From: Nocardioides oceani
GTDB lineage: Bacteria; Actinomycetota; Actinomycetes; Propionibacteriales; Nocardioidaceae
Length of the DNA: 64,000 bases
Assembly (NCBI RefSeq): GCF_030412965.1
Contig: NZ_JAUHJQ010000001.1
Coordinates: forward strand, 1 to 64,000
Direction of reading: 5' to 3'
Shown here: positions 1 to 7,019 of the stretch, piece after piece
Position numbering within the stretch: the first letter of the stretch is position 1
Layout: the number at the start of each line of letters is the position of its first letter
Notes under the pieces: model-generated
Told to the model about the DNA's origin: nothing
The model's database searches: none
Seen by the model: the letters and a program-made list of their open reading frames with translations, nothing else
Translations under genes and position numbers: made by a program

Positions 1-86
1 TTGTTGGTCTCTTCGACGATCCGGACAGCTCCCTCACGGAACTCCCGGTCGTACTTCTTCCGCTTCTCTGGCATCTCGATCCTCAT
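1..86 (-). CDS. IS3-family transposase OrfA, N-terminal fragment cut by the window edge
   Basis: Read on the minus strand from 86 (or from the in-frame ATG at 74) the sequence gives MPEKRKKYDREFREGAVRI followed by VEETN. This is the typical basic N-terminus of IS3-family OrfA, the helix-turn-helix protein that binds the element ends. Only about 28 codons are in the window; the rest of the element lies to the left. The terminal inverted repeat should lie within the next few dozen bases (roughly 87-125), but its exact end cannot be fixed without the other end. The recognition rests on a short but characteristic stretch. Confidence 0.72.
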   Translation of the reverse strand, partial: MRIEMPEKRKKYDREFREGAVRIVEETN

Positions 87-120
87 TGTCGATGCCTCTA
101 CGGTCCGGGGGGAACCTCAG

Positions 121-420
121 GTCGATGGACTCGGGATCTTGGTTGGTCAACACAAGACAGCCGACCAGCGCTACCGGGCGGCGATCGCCAAGGGCCTCAC
201 CATCCTGCGCGACGCCGGCTACCCCCTCGACCCGGGCGCTCTGCACACGCACGCGATCGCTAGCGGGTGGCGAGCCAGCAACGCCGCGAAGCTCCGCGAG
301 GTCGCCACCCGCATCAACGAGGGCCGCATCATTCAGGGCATGAAGTCAGCGCCCTTAGCCGACGACGTGCTGACCCACTGGCGTGCTCGGGCCTCGGCAC
401 ATGCGACGCCGGAGGACTGA
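121..420 (+). pseudogene. 3' remnant of a hypothetical gene interrupted by the IS
   Basis: An open frame runs in from the left edge, but its first about 40 codons are antisense to the IS3 transposase, so only the part from about 120 on is likely native. The remaining about 95 residues contain RYRAAIAKGLTILRDAGYPL and a helical stretch ending in THWRARASAHATPED. I do not recognise the family. The stop lies 3 nt before the ATG of the next gene and contributes its ribosome-binding site, so the two were probably co-transcribed. The best reading is a 5'-truncated gene, partner of the nuclease-like protein downstream. Confidence 0.4.
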
Positions 421-423
421 CGG

Positions 424-1587
424 ATGACCCGAAAGCACGCCAACCCCAGAAATACGACCTGCGCCCCCGCCGGGCGTCCCGAAGGTGACCGGGCGGAGGG
501 CTCACCTAGTGGCGAGTCGCCCGACGTCGACCCAAGCACTGGCTGCACCTTCGGCGAGGTGGTCCCGACGCGAAGTACAGCCACCTCGAAGGTCGAGGCG
601 CAGGTGCGAGACTTCCTACGAGATGCTGGCTACGAAGTCCCGAGGAACCGGGCTGGCGTGCTGTGTCATCACACCGACCCGAAGTGGTCCTTCCTGACCC
701 TCACCCCCGACGTCTTGCTGGCGGACCTCCGCTTGGCCGTTGAAGTGGACCCATGCGATCCGAGCCCGTCGCACCGCGGATCGAGTCACGTGGGCGAGGA
801 AGCTAAGGACCGGATTCGCAACGACCTGCTTGCCGCCGTGGGGTGGACAGTCATCCGACTCCGACTCGGCGCAGTCGAGGGCAGTCACATCGGCGACCGG
901 GACGTGGTCGTCGAGTCCTCAGCCTTCACTAAGGCAGCACAACGCGCACTGACTCACGCCATCGACGATTTCAAACACGGGCGGCCGGCAACTATTCGCG
1001 TGGTGAAAAAGGGCGAAAGTCCAAAGCCAGCCCAGCGGCGGTCCCACATCGTCAACATCAAGCTCGACCCCTACAGCGACGACACCTACTGGTTCACATG
1101 GTATCCGGACCTCGAACAGCCAGAAAACTACTCGTTCAGGCTCGCGGCGGCCGGCCGCTACCTTTACCGCCAAGGCTTTCTAGACCAAGTCGACCTTGAT
1201 CTCGTTCCCCCCGACGACTGGAAGGCGCGACTGACCTCCTATCTGGACGGCAGGTCGCCGGCCGATCTTCGCGGCACGACCAAGTGGCCGTGGGGAGACC
1301 TACTCCTCGTACCGACCGACCCCAGTGACCCCGTCGCGGCCGCGATCGTCGGCGCAAGTGATCATGAGAAGCAAACCATCGACGTCATCGGATTCTGGTT
1401 CACGGTTAGCGGCGACCAGATCGGCGCTTTCTCCGACGACTCGCTGGATCGCAGTGATGGCAGCTCCCTAGCAACCATGCACCCGGCGGCCGTCGAGGCC
1501 GGGTACAGGTTCGCCGCCGTTACCCTGAACCAGGGCTATCGGGGCCCGTATCAGCGCGTCGTCGTGACGCGCGCTCCCCGGGGGTAA
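424..1587 (+). CDS. PD-(D/E)XK nuclease-like hypothetical protein
   Basis: This 387-residue protein starts at an ATG seven bases after a GGAGGA. Residues about 55-148 look like a DUF559/Vsr-type restriction-endonuclease fold: a helix (VEAQVRDFLRDAGYEV), then TPDVLL with the Pro-Asp, then LAVEVDP with the Glu-x-Asp, then EEAKDRIRNDLLAAVGW and VIRLRL, the usual helix and strand closing the fold. The canonical E-x-K is replaced by E-V-D, as in several Vsr-like proteins. The C-terminal 200 residues are acidic and Trp/Tyr-rich and unrecognised. It lies inside a mobile region and may be a defence or DNA-processing enzyme. The function is inference only. Confidence 0.6.
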   Translation: MTRKHANPRNTTCAPAGRPEGDRAEGSPSGESPDVDPSTGCTFGEVVPTRSTATSKVEAQVRDFLRDAGYEVPRNRAGVLCHHTDPKWSFLTLTPDVLLADLRLAVEVDPCDPSPSHRGSSHVGEEAKDRIRNDLLAAVGWTVIRLRLGAVEGSHIGDRDVVVESSAFTKAAQRALTHAIDDFKHGRPATIRVVKKGESPKPAQRRSHIVNIKLDPYSDDTYWFTWYPDLEQPENYSFRLAAAGRYLYRQGFLDQVDLDLVPPDDWKARLTSYLDGRSPADLRGTTKWPWGDLLLVPTDPSDPVAAAIVGASDHEKQTIDVIGFWFTVSGDQIGAFSDDSLDRSDGSSLATMHPAAVEAGYRFAAVTLNQGYRGPYQRVVVTRAPRG

Positions 1588-1891
1588 GACCCAAAGATGC
1601 TTCCACGTGCTCGCCGGCGCCGTCGGACTCTCCTTGCGGCGAGATCGGGACGTCGCTCAGATGCGGCTACTAGACGATTCCGGCAGGACCGGCGTCCGGC
1701 CAGACTCGGTCCAGGTGTCCGACGGGGTGCTCTCTATGCGGCTGCCCACCCGTTGCAGGTGTGGCTCGTTTCCGGTCTGCGTCCCCGTCGTCCACCGTGT
1801 CGAGGTGTGGCTCAAGAGGGGACTGCCCAGCTCTCAGTAGCAGTGCCCGCCTCGCGTCCCACTTGATGTCGCGAGAAGGGGCGGAGCGCAG
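1588..1891 (+). other. Non-coding left flank of the IS110 element, possible bridge-RNA region
   Basis: No convincing gene is present. In the IS110 subgroup the non-coding end upstream of the transposase encodes the structured bridge RNA. This stretch has the right place and size, and carries two near-identical segments, CAGGTGTGGCTCGTTT (near 1756) and GAGGTGTGGCTCAAGA (near 1802), which could be paired loop sequences. The left boundary of the element is not defined, because IS110 elements lack terminal inverted repeats. The assignment is a hypothesis. Confidence 0.3.
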
Positions 1892-3113
1892 ATGGCGAGG
1901 GTGTTCATCGGGGTCGATCCCCACAAGCTGTCGGCGACGATCGAGGTCGTCGACTCCCAGGAGAAGGTGCTGGCCACCGGCCGGTTCGACACCGACAAGG
2001 CCGGCTACGCAGCGATGCGCAAGCACGTCGCACGGTGGCCGGACCGGGTCTGGGCGGTTGAGGGAAGCGACGGCGCAGGCCGGCCCCTGGCACAGCGGCT
2101 GCTCGCCGACGGCGAACACGTCGTCGACGTCCCGCCAAAGCTGTCGGCTCGCGTGCGGCTCTTCGACAGCGGCCACAACCGCAAGACCGACGCCTACGAC
2201 GCACACGCCGTCGCCGCGGTCGCGGTACGCACCAAGAACCTCGAGTGCTTGCCTACGAGCAAGAGCTCGAGGCGCTGCGCATGCTGTCCGAGCGGCGCGT
2301 CGAGCTCATCAGCCACCGAGTCCAGATCGTCAACCGGCTGCAGCGCTTGCTCTCCGAGCTGCTGCCCGGACAGGCCAAGCCGAACCTCACAGCGCTGCAA
2401 GCCAAAGCGATTCTCTCCTCGCGCCGACCACGGGACTTGGCCAAGAAGACCCGCAAGCGAATGGCACTCGAGCAGGTCGAGGACCTGGTCGTGGTCGATG
2501 CCCGGATCAAGGCCATCAATAAAGAACTGAAGGCGATGGTCCTCGCGACCGGGTCACTTCTGATGGACCTACCAGGCATCGGACCCATCGGCGCCGCCCG
2601 GATCCTGGCCGATGTCGGAGACGTGAACCGGTTCGCCGATCGCGACCGCTTCGCATCCTGGACCGGCACCGCACCCCGGGACGCCTCCTCCGGTGAGCAA
2701 GTCCGACACCGGCTGTCCCGCGCCGGCAACCGCAGATCAACCACATGCTGCACATGGCTGCCACCAGCCAGATCCGTCTCGACACCGAGGGCCGCGCCTA
2801 CTACCGACGCAAACGTGCCGCCGGGAAGACTCACTTGGAAGCGATGCGCTGCTTGAAGCGACGGATCTCAGACGCGGTGTATCGCCAGCTCGTGGCCGAC
2901 GCAAGTAGGGCTGCCGCCGCATCGGTCATCGACGAGGCGCAGGCGGGCCCGGGAGGGCACTGCGGGGCGACTGACGAATTCAGCGCGGTCGACCTGCTCC
3001 CGCACATCGACACTTCGGATCAGCCACTCCCGGACCCGCAGCCGAGACGCTACGCCGCGACCTCCTCGGGTCGGAAGACGTTGTCCCCGGACGTACTCCC
3101 GCGCACTGGTTGA
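1892..3113 (+). pseudogene. IS110-family transposase, inactivated by two frameshifts
   Basis: The DEDD (RuvC-like) N-terminus is clear: FIGVDPHKLSATIEVVD with Asp9, then AVEGSDGAGRPLA and NRKTDAYDAHAVAA. The C-terminal Transposase_20 domain follows: LPGIGPIGAARILADVGDV, FASWTGTAPRDASSGEQ (with the Ser) and RLSRAGNR. The reading frame changes twice. Near 2240 the expected N-L-R-V-L-A needs one more C (CTCGAGTG for CTCCGAGTG). Near 2732 the expected A-G-N-R-Q-I-N-H needs one more C (AACCGCAGATC for AACCGCCAGATC). The third segment, with HMLHMAATSQIRLD, runs to the stop at 3111-3113. The domains are otherwise well conserved, so the decay is recent or the losses are assembly errors. Confidence 0.85.
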
Positions 3114-3750
3114 CAACAGAGGGGTGCCGGAAAGACGCAGTTGCGAAAGACCTCATCGCCGCAGATCCGGCTACGTCCGCGGCAAACCGGAGTAGAGACC
3201 TACCGTCTGCGAGTTCGCTGCTTCGGCAGTCCGTCGAGCGCGTCGACGAGTTCATCCAGCGACATCGCAGAACCCCCGAGGTTTCGAGGTATGCCGCCGA
3301 GCACCGAGATCGCATGACCATTGATGAGGTCGAGCGCGTGCTGTTGCCCGTTCGTCAGATAGTGGACAGTCTCTCGGTCCTTCCTCCGAAGGCTCGTGGT
3401 TTGACGCCTTCCAGTCACCGACTATTTTGAGCGGATCTGGTCACGTCTTCACATACGTCAGAACGTATGGCCGAGCCGAGGCAGCCCAAACGCCTCCTCG
3501 CTAGGAACCAATCGGCCCGATCCGGCCAATCGGGCCCTCGACGGTAGTTCCTTCCTTTGGCGCCCGAGCACGCAACCTTCACGCCCACGCGGCGGCTGTA
3601 GTTGGGATGCGGCACGGGATCAACCTACGAGGCTAATAGTGGACGGCCGCTCATCGGCATGAGTCGCGTCCTCCGACCGCACAGGCGGCAGTAATGGCTT
3701 TCCGTGACGCGAACATTGCGGCGGCGCCCGGGCACGTCAAGCCCCAGTGC
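3114..3750. other. Gap between the IS110 relic and the RT operon; no recognisable gene
   Basis: Short open frames exist on both strands (for example 3110-3430 plus and 3415-3615 minus), but none resembles a known family or has a good ribosome-binding site. The right end of the IS110 element probably lies just after 3113. A hairpin with arms GGCCCGAT (3514-3521) and ATCGGGCC (3529-3536) lies about 215 bp beyond the membrane-protein stop codon, and could end the RT operon transcript. Confidence 0.5.
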
Positions 3751-4899
3751 TCAGCCGCTTGGTCCCAGCTCGACTGGGCTGGTGCTCGTCTCCACGCCAT
3801 CCGGAGTAGCGGCGCCCCGCGGGCTTGCTGCCTGCCGCGGCTCGAGGACGCTGCTCATCGCCTGGGGATTCTCCTTCAGCCAGCGCGTCTGCCCGACGTA
3901 CACGCCGTGAAGTTTCCGTTCGTGCCCGCGGATGACCACCGACATCAGTACCACCCACGCCGCACCCGTCCATGCGACCATCAGGTTCGTCCGCCCCAGC
4001 ACACTCTGGTCTTCTGCGCCGTAGATCACAAGCGAGACGACGATCGGGACAACGAAAAGGAGTCCGGACGTCGCCGAATGGAACCGCTTGCGCTTGCGAG
4101 GCGTCTCCGGGTCGACGCTATAGCCGCGGACGTACCGATACACCCAGTAGAAGAAGCAGACGGCCATCCCGACAGTTACTAGCGCCCGGCACACATCGGC
4201 GCCCCAAGCTTCGATCAGTACCGTGAGATTGGGCGTCACCATCAGGACGAGCCCGGCGAGGTAGATCAGGGTCGACAGCCGCATGAGGTCCTGGCGCACT
4301 GTTCGACCCATGCGAGTTGCGGACTCGCGACTCTTCTCGGCTGATCGGCGCTCATAGCCATGGCTGATCACGAGCGAGAGCCCGAAGCTGAGAATGAGTG
4401 TGGCTGCGGAGATGAGACGCGGCCAGTGGGAGCCGTGATGGACAGAAGGCCCGTAGGCGAGGAGCGAGGAGCCGAACACCAAGTAGGTCGCGATGCCCAG
4501 CGCGAGGATCATCTCCAAGCCAATCCGGTACATCGATCCCATGTAGAGAGACCGGTTCCGAGTGTTGCTCGGCATCTTCGTGTTCAGCAGTAAGAGGTAG
4601 GCAGTTAACAGCTCGGAGGGCTTGACGTCCGGAAACTGCCGCTCAAGGTAGTCGGTCGGCTGGTTCTCGTTGAATGCCGCTGACCGCGCGGGGATGTCCC
4701 AGAAGTACAGGAACAGTCCCACCGCCAACGCCGACACGAGGCCTACGAACGCGTCGCTGGCGAGCCCGAGGTCCTCGTCAGGGGCAACGGTCGTGAATGC
4801 GGCCGTCCCCGTGGCGAAGGTCACCAGGCCGGGGATGACAATCCGGATTCCCTCGTAGCTATCGAATGAGCCAGGCGCCACTTCTCCGATTGTCGACAT
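3751..4899 (-). CDS. Eight-TM membrane protein, partner of the reverse transcriptase
   Basis: This 382-residue protein has about eight hydrophobic helices: residues about 18-38, 49-67, 124-147, 161-181, 209-230, 238-259, 278-296 and 307-325. A hydrophilic loop follows helix 2 (about 70-120), a basic loop lies near 182-205, and a polar tail closes the protein. I recognise no family. Its ATG overlaps the RT stop codon (TGATG), so the two are translationally coupled and almost certainly act together. Membrane effectors are known beside some defence RTs, usually with two-helix SLATT domains; this topology is larger. A role as the effector that RT activity triggers is inference. Confidence 0.8.
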   Translation of the reverse strand: MSTIGEVAPGSFDSYEGIRIVIPGLVTFATGTAAFTTVAPDEDLGLASDAFVGLVSALAVGLFLYFWDIPARSAAFNENQPTDYLERQFPDVKPSELLTAYLLLLNTKMPSNTRNRSLYMGSMYRIGLEMILALGIATYLVFGSSLLAYGPSVHHGSHWPRLISAATLILSFGLSLVISHGYERRSAEKSRESATRMGRTVRQDLMRLSTLIYLAGLVLMVTPNLTVLIEAWGADVCRALVTVGMAVCFFYWVYRYVRGYSVDPETPRKRKRFHSATSGLLFVVPIVVSLVIYGAEDQSVLGRTNLMVAWTGAAWVVLMSVVIRGHERKLHGVYVGQTRWLKENPQAMSSVLEPRQAASPRGAATPDGVETSTSPVELGPSG

Positions 4900-6299
4900 C
4901 AGAGTAGAGACTCGACCTTAGGCAGCGGCGCACCGCCCGACCCGTCCCCTGCTCGCCGTTCCAGCGCCCGAATCGTCGCTTCCGAGGCGGCGGTTCGCAT
5001 CCAACCCGGAACCTCCGAGCCGAGATCCATGAGGGCAGCGGCGGCCGCGCGGGAGTCCTGGACGCCTTCGGGGCGAGTCAGGAAGTTCAACGTCGGCGCG
5101 TGATGGTGGACCGCGAGGGTGCGGATCAGCAGTCCCCAAAGCAGAGACGAATCGGTGGTGGTGGCGCGCTTCCTGATAGCGCTGAACGCTCCCTCGTCGA
5201 GGTCAATCCGGCACAGAAGCGGGACAATCCGCATAAGCACCCAATCCGAGAGCGCAGGCTCGGAAGCGAGGGCCCGGATGCGCGCGGCCACGGCGTCGTC
5301 GGACGCGAACGCGCTGAGGTAGTGGACGAGTCGTGGGGCGTCGATGCTGTTCGCGTGCAGAGCCGCGAAGGCGTAGTCAATCGCCGAGGGGTCAAGTTCC
5401 CGCGCGAGCCGGGGGAGGACGAACCGCAGTCGTCGTCGGTCACCGGTTGAAACCGCACTGATAAACACCGAGCGCAGTGCTGCGCTAACGGCATTCTCCG
5501 GCTCGTCCTGAGGGTGGTAGACGCTGTCGAGCGGGACCCCGTGCCGGGTGCGTCGGTACTCCAGCGTGGGCATGATCTCGAGCTTCGCGTCGTTCAACCT
5601 CATGTCGAGCTGCCCCAGCGCATTGCGAAGCGATTGGACCACGCGGTCGGCCTCCGCCCTGGTCGAGGTGAAGATGCGGTAGTCATCGATCCATCGCGTG
5701 AACGGAACGCCCAGGGCTCGGTCAACTGGGGCCAGAACGGCGTTGGCGATGAGCCGGGCGTCGCCGTAGCCGGCGGGTAGCCCGGCCACCCCCCTGCGTC
5801 GGAACTGGAGGAGGAGGTCGACCATCGGTTCGATGGCCGACTCGAAGTCGGATCGCAGCGCAAGGCGGACCGCATGCGGAGACACTGAGTCGAAGAAGTT
5901 GCTGACATCAGCGACGACGACCCACGAGCTCTGTTCGCTCAGGGCCTCAGCGAACGCGCGAAACCGGCGATATTCTTCGCTGTAAGAGACGTCGCCGGTC
6001 GCGCCGAGCCGGTAGCCACAGACGGCCGGGTCGAGGACCTCATCGCTGACTTCCCGCAGCGGTTGGACCGCGCTCCTCAATGCGCTGAGCGCCGAACCGC
6101 TCAGGACGGGTGCTCGCCGTACGCCTCCGCCGACCCGCGGAACGTCCGTCAGCCGCACGTCCTCCTTAGCAACACGCGGGTCCAGGACCGCCTCGCCCAG
6201 GTCGACGTCTGCAAGAACGTCCGGCACCCACCGAGTCGCCAGATCCTCAGCAAGATCGACCAGGAGATCGCTATGCACGCGTCGTTCTATCAGCCGCAT
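4899..6299 (-). CDS. Reverse transcriptase, Abi/UG (defence-type) class
   Basis: The 466-residue protein carries the RT palm motifs. Motif A is VVVADVSNFFDSVSP (residues about 127-141, catalytic Asp131). Motif B is GLPAGYGDARLIANAVLAP (about 173-191). Motif C is RWIDDYRIF with the Asp pair 205-206 in a WIDD context rather than YADD. A motif-D-like stretch with LNDAKLEIMP follows. There is no maturase (X), HNH or integrase domain, so it is not a group II intron enzyme. The last about 200 residues are helical and repeat-like, as in the alpha-repeat tails of AbiA/AbiK/UG RTs. The start has a -10 box six bases upstream. The subgroup cannot be named from the sequence alone. Confidence 0.88.
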   Translation of the reverse strand: MRLIERRVHSDLLVDLAEDLATRWVPDVLADVDLGEAVLDPRVAKEDVRLTDVPRVGGGVRRAPVLSGSALSALRSAVQPLREVSDEVLDPAVCGYRLGATGDVSYSEEYRRFRAFAEALSEQSSWVVVADVSNFFDSVSPHAVRLALRSDFESAIEPMVDLLLQFRRRGVAGLPAGYGDARLIANAVLAPVDRALGVPFTRWIDDYRIFTSTRAEADRVVQSLRNALGQLDMRLNDAKLEIMPTLEYRRTRHGVPLDSVYHPQDEPENAVSAALRSVFISAVSTGDRRRLRFVLPRLARELDPSAIDYAFAALHANSIDAPRLVHYLSAFASDDAVAARIRALASEPALSDWVLMRIVPLLCRIDLDEGAFSAIRKRATTTDSSLLWGLLIRTLAVHHHAPTLNFLTRPEGVQDSRAAAAALMDLGSEVPGWMRTAASEATIRALERRAGDGSGGAPLPKVESLL

Positions 6300-6305
6300 G
6301 CCCGG

Positions 6306-6311
6306 AGCCTA
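6306..6311 (-). promoter_or_regulatory. -10 box of the RT operon, TAGGCT
   Basis: TAGGCT lies 6 nt before the RT ATG with no Shine-Dalgarno in between, so the RT mRNA is probably leaderless. An RNA template would then need its own promoter. Confidence 0.5.
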
Positions 6312-6474
6312 AGGCCCGCGACCGACAGTGGGCCGGACCCGGTGCACGGGTCGGTCCTCGCGCCGGCTCGGGCGCTCCGCGAATGTCGGACTGCAGGACG
6401 CGCTGCCTCTGCGATTCGGACGGCGTCATTCTGGGCGCGATGCCCGTGTCCAGGCGTCGTCGCTTCGGGTCTCT
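6312..6474. other. Non-coding stretch between RT and excisionase, possible RT-associated RNA
   Basis: No gene is seen. A hairpin ACCCG-GTGCA-CGGGT lies at 6337-6351 within a longer GC-rich fold. Several defence RTs (for example DRT2, DRT3, DRT9) use a small RNA encoded next to the RT, usually upstream. This is the only non-coding space next to the RT on that side. There is no direct evidence of transcription. Confidence 0.25.
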
Positions 6475-6771
6475 CTACCGCTGCTGCTCCAGTCCCAGCG
6501 TCCAGGTGATCACCGTCGTGGCGCGCCAGCGGAGATGCTTCCCGACGCGGAAACCTTGAGGCCCGTACCCCGTCGTTCGCCAGGCATAGACGGTCTGCTT
6601 GGGCACTCCGAGGTAGTTCGCCACGTCTTCGATGTTCCACAGCTCCTGGTGCTCCATCGGCTTGGTCGGACGGTGAGTCGGCAGCGGAGGCGGCGTCGGG
6701 ACTGGCGGGCGGCTGTCCCGCGGCTGGTCCCAGAGGGTCGGCTGGTCCTGGGCCTTCTTGTTGTGTCGCAT
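6475..6771 (-). CDS. Excisionase-like helix-turn-helix protein
   Basis: The last 60 residues form an AlpA/Xis-type winged helix: LWNIEDVANYLGVPKQTVYA, then WRTTGYGPQGFRVGKHLRWR, followed by a short helix. This is the HTH_17 pattern of excisionases of actinobacterial integrative elements. The N-terminal 37 residues are Pro-rich and may be disordered; a shorter start at MEHQELW is possible. It is divergent from the integrase, with 240 bp between, where arm-type binding sites would be expected. It probably directs excision and may repress one of the two promoters. Confidence 0.8.
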   Translation of the reverse strand: MRHNKKAQDQPTLWDQPRDSRPPVPTPPPLPTHRPTKPMEHQELWNIEDVANYLGVPKQTVYAWRTTGYGPQGFRVGKHLRWRATTVITWTLGLEQQR

Positions 6772-7011
6772 AGCGTCGGATCTCCCGAGGTCGATGGTGG
6801 TTGCGGCTCGCTAGTCACCAAAGGGCGGCGACCACCCGCGGGCGATCACCTCGAGTAGTTCGGGTCCCGTTTCCCTCAGCGACCGCAAGGGACCACGACC
6901 GATGGAATGGCACTAGTCGTCGGCCTCGACCGTTGTCGGGCGGCGCGGTTACCGTGATCGGGTCAGAGAGGAAGGCCATGGCGTTTATGGCGCAGCCACC
7001 GGGGGCCGTCC
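6772..7011. promoter_or_regulatory. Divergent xis/int control region
   Basis: These 240 bp separate the excisionase and integrase starts and must carry both promoters. I see no clear direct repeats marking arm sites. Near the right end lies a short open frame (6978-7019) described separately. Confidence 0.4.
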
Positions 7012-7019
7012 ATGCCTGA
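6978..7019 (+). CDS. Possible 13-residue leader peptide overlapping the integrase start
   Basis: The frame MAFMAQPPGAVHA follows a purine-rich AGAGAGGAAGG. Its stop TGA (7017-7019) lies two bases after the integrase ATG (7012-7014), in a different frame. The integrase itself has no good Shine-Dalgarno, so translation of the leader could deliver ribosomes to the integrase start. This is inferred from position only. Confidence 0.35.
   Translation: MAFMAQPPGAVHA

Noticed and set aside
1892..3113. IS110 frame changes considered as programmed frameshifting
   Set aside because: IS110 transposases are made from one frame. There are two breaks, each repaired by one C, without slippery sequence or downstream structure.
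3110..3430. A 106-residue plus-strand frame after the IS110 relic
   Set aside because: TTG start, no ribosome-binding site, no recognisable domain, and overlapping open frames on the other strand.
4899..6299. RT considered as a group II intron maturase or retron RT
   Set aside because: No maturase X or endonuclease domain, no intron domain V sequence seen, and no msr/msd-like structure or NAXXH/VTG motifs recognised.
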